Virus record (IMG/VR): IMGVR_UViG_3300007515_000024
Coordinates: 1-33,332 of that record
Reading direction: 5' to 3' (one strand)
DNA: 33,332 nt
Source of the DNA: a virus
Positions 29,125 to 33,332 of this stretch are shown here, piece by piece. Below the pieces are notes generated by a model. That model was not told where the DNA came from, searched no databases, and saw only the letters and a list, made by a program, of their open reading frames with translations. The first letter of the stretch is position 1. Each line of letters begins with the position of its first letter. The position numbers and the translations under genes were made by a program.

Positions 29125-29712
29125 TTACGAGTATAACTCTTCGACCAAACATTTAAATTCTGCTGTAGCAGTTAAATAATTCGGTCTTTCACTTTCTATA
29201 TCATAGTTTACAGATTCTAATCTCATGTGATGCCAGTCGTATGTCAAGGCTGCTGGGTAGACTGCGAAGGCTTTACCATCTGAGGTTATGAAGAAGTCAT
29301 CCTGGCTTGTGATAAGCAATGGTCGTCGTGTAATAAGGACATCTTCACCGTCGCTAGTTAAGAAACTCTCACCATCGCTTGTCATGTAATATAAGAATAG
29401 ATCAATACTGGCAGTAGCGCGTCTGAGGATCTCTTTTAAGCGCTCAATCATATTGACGCGATTATCTAAACTATTTCTTTTCGTATATCTGCCAGTTTTT
29501 CGTTCAGTATACTGTATTTCAATAGTGTATTCTCTAATTGCACCATTAGTACGAAGGTCTATAATCTCATCTTCAATCGGAGTTAGCTTAAAATATGTAT
29601 TTCCATTGAAGTTATCATCATAGCGGATCGGATTTTGCTTGAACTCTTGCGCGATTAGTAGCGTGAGATTCTCAAGTACATTTTTATTGGTTGTTTTGTT
29701 GAAATCAATCAT
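29125..29712 (-). CDS. Neck / tail-terminator-like protein 2 with TSDG-repeat insert
   Basis: A 195-aa protein, MIDFNKTTNKNVLENLTLLI. Its core NTYFKLTPIEDEIIDLRTNG, REYTIEIQYTERKTGRYTKR and RVNMIERLKEIL parallels the next upstream gene (FFIRVIPVQDVLD, YGLLLRVYRRTPGPYNKERN, YIDRIKRLI), so the two are paralogues. Residues ~110-150 hold an inserted set of TS[DQ]-containing hairpins (MTSDGESFLTSDGEDVLITR, LLITSQDDFFITSDGKAF). It probably serves as tail terminator or head-tail joining subunit. The start ATG overlaps the upstream stop by four bases. Confidence 0.6.
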   Translation of the reverse strand: MIDFNKTTNKNVLENLTLLIAQEFKQNPIRYDDNFNGNTYFKLTPIEDEIIDLRTNGAIREYTIEIQYTERKTGRYTKRNSLDNRVNMIERLKEILRRATASIDLFLYYMTSDGESFLTSDGEDVLITRRPLLITSQDDFFITSDGKAFAVYPAALTYDWHHMRLESVNYDIESERPNYLTATAEFKCLVEELYS

Positions 29713-30152
29713 ACTAATACATTGCAGTTAAATAGAAGATCTGCCACTTGGTATTGCTCTTCCGGATCCTCTAGCTCTGGCTGATAGTTCACCCTGGTGA
29801 TTACACCGTCATTCCAGGCATAATCGCTGTCCGGCCGGTAGTTAGAATTATTACCAATTAAACGCTTAATACGGTCGATATAATTAATAAGCTGAGTAAG
29901 GTTCCGCTCTTTATTATAAGGCCCAGGAGTACGTCGATAAACGCGTAATAATAGCCCATACGTCCGTAATTGGTCCTCAGTTGTAGGTTGGTCTAGTACA
30001 TCTTGAACTGGAATCACTCGGATAAAGAAATTACCGCGATGTTTAAAGTCTATATCGTAATGTATTGGAATTTTGCCGAACTCAGACTTGAGTAGCTTTT
30101 CAAAGGGATCTAATACGTTATCCTTTAATACACTTGTATATATTGAGGCCAC
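29709..30152 (-). CDS. Neck / tail-terminator-like protein 1
   Basis: A 147-aa protein: MASIYTSVLKDNVLDPFEKL, then a beta core (GNFFIRVIPVQDVLDQPTTE, TYGLLLRVYRRTPGPYNKER) and a helix (LTQLINYIDRIKRLIGNNSN), ending VADLLFNCNVLV. The alpha-beta order matches gpU-like tail terminators, small proteins that cap the tail tube. It is a paralogue of the following gene, which it overlaps by 4 nt. Position between the adaptor and the tube fits a neck role. The family name is inferred from pattern only. Confidence 0.6.
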   Translation of the reverse strand: MASIYTSVLKDNVLDPFEKLLKSEFGKIPIHYDIDFKHRGNFFIRVIPVQDVLDQPTTEDQLRTYGLLLRVYRRTPGPYNKERNLTQLINYIDRIKRLIGNNSNYRPDSDYAWNDGVITRVNYQPELEDPEEQYQVADLLFNCNVLV

Positions 30153-30155
30153 ATT

Positions 30156-31130
30156 CTATCTCCTCATTATCTGGCCAGATCTAACTTCGCCATGCTCTTC
30201 TGGCTGGCCAACTACTATAATGCTATACTCATCATTAAGGGTATAAACGCCCTCGCTAAACCTTATATACATATTATAGGCTAAAGATTGATAATCGCCA
30301 TTTATAACTACATCATCTACGACCGTATTCATAGCTAGGCCTTCATCGTTTTTAGTATAAACAGAATATTTAACCCCACTAGCAGATCCAGCGGTGAAGG
30401 TTCCAGCGGTCGTTATCTTGACGCGCACGTCATCGTAATCTACAGCGGGCAAAGCTATTGACTTAGTATCAGAAATATACCCAGTTGAACTTGCATTAAC
30501 TGATACCGGGACCACGCGGCCTTCATTTAATTCATTCGTTGCCTCATGCCATAAAGCATATGCCCCTTGTTTGAGTAGATCTAACATTCCATCGCCATCT
30601 GGAGAGATATAGCGCTCATAGACCTCTTGTGCTTTATCTGGATCCTGGCTGGATATTAACGCTGCACACGCTAGGCCAGCATTGGCATTAATTAATACAA
30701 AATCATAATCTCGGCTTGCCGCTCCCTGGTCCTCAGCCTTTGTACGCTTAAAGATCGGTCTATTGATATAAGATCTAATGTGATCTGCTTGCTCATTGAC
30801 CGCTCGCTGTTTCACGGTGGCCCAATCCTCAGAGGCCTCATAAACTATGTTATCTGGATCTACCGCTGAATAAACATACAGCGCATCCTTATCAGAGTCA
30901 AAATAGGCCTCATCTGCTGCATTGACGTCCCCCAGAGAGGAACACATTGTTAATTCTTTTCCCTCGGAATAAGCCTGGCTAATATAGCCAACATCAAACG
31001 CAACATACACCGAACCCGAATGAGTCTGAAAATTTTGAATGAGCCTTTTCCGGTCATACGAGTCTATATTACTCTCGATGCCTTGAAGATCTGTCGTTGT
31101 ATTGCAAAAGCTTTCGAGTCTAGTTGCCAT
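30156..31130 (-). CDS. Putative head-tail adaptor / neck structural protein
   Basis: A 324-aa protein, MATRLESFCNTTTDLQGIES. The N-terminal half is helical, with WATVKQRAVNEQADHIRSYI and a long helix AGLACAALISSQDPDKAQEV, then MLDLLKQGAYALWHEATNEL, resembling gp6-type head-tail connectors. The C-terminal ~130 residues are a beta domain (YDDVRVKITTAGTFTAGSAS to YSIIVVGQPEEHG) that may be an added decoration. It lies just before the two neck genes. The adaptor role is by position and helical pattern; a decoration protein is the alternative. Confidence 0.5.
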   Translation of the reverse strand: MATRLESFCNTTTDLQGIESNIDSYDRKRLIQNFQTHSGSVYVAFDVGYISQAYSEGKELTMCSSLGDVNAADEAYFDSDKDALYVYSAVDPDNIVYEASEDWATVKQRAVNEQADHIRSYINRPIFKRTKAEDQGAASRDYDFVLINANAGLACAALISSQDPDKAQEVYERYISPDGDGMLDLLKQGAYALWHEATNELNEGRVVPVSVNASSTGYISDTKSIALPAVDYDDVRVKITTAGTFTAGSASGVKYSVYTKNDEGLAMNTVVDDVVINGDYQSLAYNMYIRFSEGVYTLNDEYSIIVVGQPEEHGEVRSGQIMRR

Positions 31131-31360
31131 TACGCTAATCCACTTTGTTCGTTGTTAAAATCATTTGCTGAATTAACCTCTTCAAACGTACCTACTATAT
31201 CAGGTACTCTCAAATTATCGATCATGCTAATTAAATTTGCGATCTTCCTGGCTCCATCAAGGGAAACCTCAGAATCTATATCAAACTTTAAACTATTATT
31301 TAAATGCTTAATTGCCTTTAATTCATCCATCATAGATTGCATTTGTTCTGCTAATGTCAT
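31130..31360 (-). CDS. Small helical protein, 76 aa
   Basis: MTLAEQMQSMMDELKAIKHL continues with an acidic helix and DGARKIANLISMIDNLRVPD, then an Asn-rich tail. Fully helical by eye. Its stop and the adaptor start share one base. Small helical proteins at this point are often linked to the neck, but nothing in the sequence names a family. Confidence 0.55.
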   Translation of the reverse strand: MTLAEQMQSMMDELKAIKHLNNSLKFDIDSEVSLDGARKIANLISMIDNLRVPDIVGTFEEVNSANDFNNEQSGLA

Positions 31361-31378
31361 TATAAATACCTCATTCGA

Positions 31379-31867
31379 CTACTTAATCCATTTAGTTACT
31401 TGCTCAATGAACTCCTTTGGATCTCCTTTCCCACTAGAAGTATTGTAAAATTCTTTCCAATAGTTAGCCATACCTTCGACACTAGTCGGTAAACGCTTAG
31501 GTGTTCGATAATACTTAATTCTACAATGGACGATCCCCGCTGCAATGTTCTTTTCCAGTATATTGGACCATAGATCCAGGTCATAAGATTGCCAATGTTT
31601 TAGGTCTACCATACTAGCCTTAGCGCATTTTTGCATTAAGGATTTCCTATGGGACAAAAAGTGTTGGCAGTTATCTACAGCGGTTGCTGGTTCTACTTGA
31701 TGGAACGACGCGGCGGGACCCGAATTAAGCTGCTTAATGTATTCATAACGACTTTCAATTATACCCGTGGCCAACACAAGGTCTACGGCCTCTTTCTTAG
31801 CATATTTAGGTCCCATTTCATTACATACGCGCTCAATGAGAGATCTCATTTGCGATATACTAACCAT
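31379..31867 (-). CDS. Transglycosylase-like endolysin or tail-associated muramidase
   Basis: A 162-aa protein with LATGIIESRYEYIKQLNSGP then AASFHQVEPATAVDN. The E-S-R at the end of a helix followed by G-P-A-x-S-x-H-Q-V-E-P-A-T is the arrangement of a family in marine phages annotated as transglycosylase or lysozyme-like; the Glu in GIIESR is the expected catalytic acid. It lies among membrane and coiled-coil genes of lysis type. No signal peptide is obvious, so a canonical holin-endolysin route or a virion role are both open. Confidence 0.6.
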   Translation of the reverse strand: MVSISQMRSLIERVCNEMGPKYAKKEAVDLVLATGIIESRYEYIKQLNSGPAASFHQVEPATAVDNCQHFLSHRKSLMQKCAKASMVDLKHWQSYDLDLWSNILEKNIAAGIVHCRIKYYRTPKRLPTSVEGMANYWKEFYNTSSGKGDPKEFIEQVTKWIK

Positions 31868-31868
31868 C

Positions 31869-32024
31869 CTAGAAACTATCTTCTATAAATGGCTTAACTA
31901 CACCTTCCCAGATCTCGTCGTCTTTTTTATTAGGACTACTGCTCACGGCCCAATCGCCTATTTTTATAAGCAAGCCTTTCATCCCGTGTTTCTTAACAAG
32001 ACTTTTGATTAATCTTTTAAGCAT
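31869..32024 (-). CDS. Small basic protein, 51 aa
   Basis: MLKRLIKSLVKKHGMKGLLI, then KIGDWAVSSSPNKKDDEIWE, ending VVKPFIEDSF. An N-terminal basic amphipathic helix precedes an acidic end. AGGA lies upstream of the ATG, and the frame overlaps the previous gene by 8 nt. Similar short proteins accompany lysis genes in marine phages, but no function is known. Confidence 0.55.
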   Translation of the reverse strand: MLKRLIKSLVKKHGMKGLLIKIGDWAVSSSPNKKDDEIWEGVVKPFIEDSF

Positions 32025-32193
32025 TTTTACTTTTTCCTACGTTTGCACCAAGCAAATTGATGGTTTTCATAATTGCATCAATTACTCGGTTATCTGATTC
32101 ATTCGGAGTCAAAGTTGCGAGAAGGCTGAATCCTCCAACTATACTTGTAACTCCAGCTAAAATTTGTTCCCAATTATTTTGTATAAATTCCAT
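32017..32193 (-). CDS. Small putative membrane protein, 58 aa
   Basis: MEFIQNNWEQILAGVTSIVG, then GFSLLATLTPNESDNRVIDA, ending NLLGANVGKSKNA. One hydrophobic helix (about residues 11-29) precedes a soluble tail. AAAGGAG stands 8 nt before the ATG, which shares TAATG with the previous stop. It could be a holin component given the neighbouring membrane proteins and the transglycosylase-like gene downstream; this is inference. Confidence 0.6.
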   Translation of the reverse strand: MEFIQNNWEQILAGVTSIVGGFSLLATLTPNESDNRVIDAIMKTINLLGANVGKSKNA

Positions 32194-32438
32194 TAATAGT
32201 CTCCTTTAAACCAGGCGAAAAGACTACCAAAAACAAAAGTGATAGCAGCCAGTATGCCGGCAAACCAGGACTGTTTACCCTCTAAGATCCTCACTCTGCC
32301 ATTCTGGGCCTTAACATCTACGCGGATCTCTTTTGTAACCTCATAGTTGGCTATCAGCTTTTCCTCTAGCCTGGTTACACGTTCGAGCATCTCGTCTCGA
32401 TATTTATCCACTTTTGTATTAGTTGCTTTTGCCGCCAT
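32193..32438 (-). CDS. Coiled-coil protein with C-terminal transmembrane helix (XhlA-like)
   Basis: An 81-aa protein: charged N-terminus, a coiled coil (YRDEMLERVTRLEEKLIANY to NGRVRILEGKQS), and a C-terminal membrane helix (WFAGILAAITFVFGSLFAWF). The topology resembles XhlA-type lysis accessory proteins. It overlaps the upstream membrane gene by 20 nt and is coupled by TAATG to the next. A spanin-like function is less likely, as no lipobox or signal is present. Confidence 0.6.
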   Translation of the reverse strand: MAAKATNTKVDKYRDEMLERVTRLEEKLIANYEVTKEIRVDVKAQNGRVRILEGKQSWFAGILAAITFVFGSLFAWFKGDY

Positions 32439-32724
32439 TAATTCTTCCTTTCAAATATTCCAGGCCAGACCTGGTAGCATCAGAAAGATCATCAATTTCT
32501 TTAATGACCGTTTCATGTCTGCGCTCCGCTGCATCTATCGCCTTTTCTGCTCTGCGATCTGCTGTAGCGTCGGATCTATTGAAACGATCTATAAGCTTAA
32601 TTGTAATATCTAAATTTTGTTTAAGCTTATTCATTAAGGTCTTTTGGAGAAACACCAGTTGGCCGACAAATAAAACTATGATTACGCCAACAATCCCCCA
32701 CTCTTGTATAGCAAATTCAGCCAT
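32419..32724 (-). CDS. N-terminal membrane anchor with coiled coil, 101 aa
   Basis: MAEFAIQEWGIVGVIIVLFV, then GQLVFLQKTL, gives one N-terminal membrane helix; the rest is a long charged helix (DRRAEKAIDAAERRHETVIK, EIDDLSDATRSGLEYLKGRI). This anchor-plus-coiled-coil topology resembles Rz-type inner-membrane spanins, though it could equally be an internal virion membrane or structural factor. Neighbours share the same topology. Function is inferred from shape only. Confidence 0.55.
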   Translation of the reverse strand: MAEFAIQEWGIVGVIIVLFVGQLVFLQKTLMNKLKQNLDITIKLIDRFNRSDATADRRAEKAIDAAERRHETVIKEIDDLSDATRSGLEYLKGRINGGKSN

Positions 32725-32747
32725 CCAGCATTTCTCCTACTTAACTT

Positions 32748-32978
32748 TTATTCGTTATCTTCTTCGACTTGTGGTGTTTCCAAGCTGACTTTTAAAGACT
32801 GAACAAAACCTTGTCTACCTATATCTAACTGCTGAAGGTTAAACCTTGTAGAGTCGATCTTGCGATTAAGGTCGTTGATGTGAGCTACCATTACCTTTTG
32901 GTCATCACCCATATCATTGATCTTATATTCTTTATCGTCAAGCATAAGAGTAGGTTCGTTTTGTTTTTTATTAGCCAT
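32748..32978 (-). CDS. DUF6447-like small phage protein
   Basis: A 76-aa protein: MANKKQNEPTLMLDDKEYKI, then NDMGDDQKVMVAHINDLNRK and IDSTRFNLQQLDIGRQGFVQ. The motif of a short beta hairpin (LMLDDKEYKINDM) followed by QK-MV-HI-DL--KI--T-FNLQQL is a pattern I know from small cyanophage and pelagiphage proteins of the DUF6447 type. Function is unknown. It is one reason to suspect an aquatic host. The stop lies 23 nt before the next start. Confidence 0.6.
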   Translation of the reverse strand: MANKKQNEPTLMLDDKEYKINDMGDDQKVMVAHINDLNRKIDSTRFNLQQLDIGRQGFVQSLKVSLETPQVEEDNE

Positions 32979-32986
32979 TTTAACTC

Positions 32987-33268
32987 CTATCGTTTTAAGC
33001 CTAATCTTTGCATCAGGCTTTTGTTTTCTTTTTCAAGTGTCTCTTTCTGAGACTCCAAATCTTGTATATGCTCTTGCTGAATTGATTGCATCTGTGATGA
33101 CAATACAACCACTTCTTCGTGTAGGTCATTCAATGTTCTGTCTATTTCTGCGAATTTCATTTGAGCCTGATACCATGCCCCAGTAACGAATGCCACCAGC
33201 AATACTGCTTTGGCAAGAAGGGCAACTGAGATGTGAATTTGACTTTCTGCACTAAGCCCCTTTTGCAT
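32987..33268 (-). CDS. Membrane-anchored coiled-coil protein, 93 aa
   Basis: MQKGLSAESQIHISVALLAK, then VLLVAFVTGAWYQAQMKFAE: one membrane helix (about residues 12-33), then a long coiled coil (SQMQSIQQEHIQDLESQKET, LEKENKSLMQRLGLKR). It is common in marine phages near lysis genes. The start overlaps the partial upstream gene by 17 nt. A role in lysis or as a tail-associated membrane protein is possible. Confidence 0.6.
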   Translation of the reverse strand: MQKGLSAESQIHISVALLAKAVLLVAFVTGAWYQAQMKFAEIDRTLNDLHEEVVVLSSQMQSIQQEHIQDLESQKETLEKENKSLMQRLGLKR

Positions 33269-33332
33269 CTCTCAGTCTTTCAATTTCATCTTCAAGTCTC
33301 TGCAATTTCTCATCCTGCCTAACATCACTTGG
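33252..33332 (-). CDS. C-terminal fragment of a coiled-coil protein entering from the right edge
   Basis: The visible frame encodes 26 residues, PSDVRQDEKLQRLEDEIERL then RDAKGA, and a TAG at 33254-33252. It is in frame with the edge, and its start is outside the window. The C-terminal heptads resemble the terminal coiled coil that follows S74 chaperone domains of tail fibres. If the genome is circular this may be the end of the fibre that exits at base 1, though a direct edge-to-edge join would not be in frame, so some sequence must be missing. Confidence 0.55.
   Translation of the reverse strand, partial: PSDVRQDEKLQRLEDEIERLRDAKGA

Overview
The window is almost the whole genome of a temperate tailed phage with a siphovirus-type, tail-tube and tape-measure architecture. 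Hallmarks are terminase, portal, scaffold and major capsid genes, a tail chaperone with a frameshift site, a tape measure, an integrase and a divergent repressor/Cro pair. It is AT-rich (about 40% GC by eye), very dense, and full of ATGA, GTGA and TAATG overlaps. Tail-fibre repeats and several small proteins resemble those of marine phages, so an aquatic proteobacterial host is plausible but unproven. An undisrupted attP lies between the integrase and the tail genes, so the sequence represents the free (circular or concatemeric) phage rather than an integrated prophage.

Layout. (1) Leftward late module, 9718 to 1: HTH protein, TerS, TerL, portal, head morphogenesis protein, gpG-like protein, scaffold, major capsid protein (MCP), zinc-ribbon protein, and a giant tail fibre that leaves the window at base 1. 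The MCP gene is split by a compact 245-nt group I intron. (2) A rightward cassette, 10036-11804, with its own promoter, four small genes (including a GP88-like Cys protein) and terminator, and with higher GC: a moron-like insertion. (3) A GGCC-rich segment and an iteron array next to AT-rich repeats, 11805-12621: a candidate replication origin. (4) Leftward early module, 20138 to 12619: Cro-like regulator, excisionase-like HTH, SSB, Holliday-junction resolvase-like nuclease, DUF1599/Nmad1-like protein, GIY-YIG nuclease, PD-(D/E)XK exonuclease, N6-adenine methyltransferase, PP-loop (PAPS-reductase-like) protein, primase, RepA/DnaB-like helicase and many tiny ORFs. (5) Rightward lysogeny module, 20280-22241: a repressor-like HTH protein carrying a C-terminal PAS sensor domain, and a tyrosine integrase, followed by attP in a tRNA-Ser 3' end. 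(6) Leftward module, 33332 to 22536: membrane and lysis-type genes, a transglycosylase-like protein, neck proteins, tail tube, chaperone G/GT, tape measure, tail hub and a distal tail protein.

The late modules at the two window edges run in the same direction, and the gene order is sensible if the genome is circular and the tail fibre continues from base 1 into the right edge. No DNA polymerase is seen, so replication probably uses the phage primase and helicase with the host polymerase. The most notable points are the MCP intron, the PAS-domain repressor, the iteron origin, the self-contained cassette, and a GTTRCA operator-like motif shared by three promoter regions.
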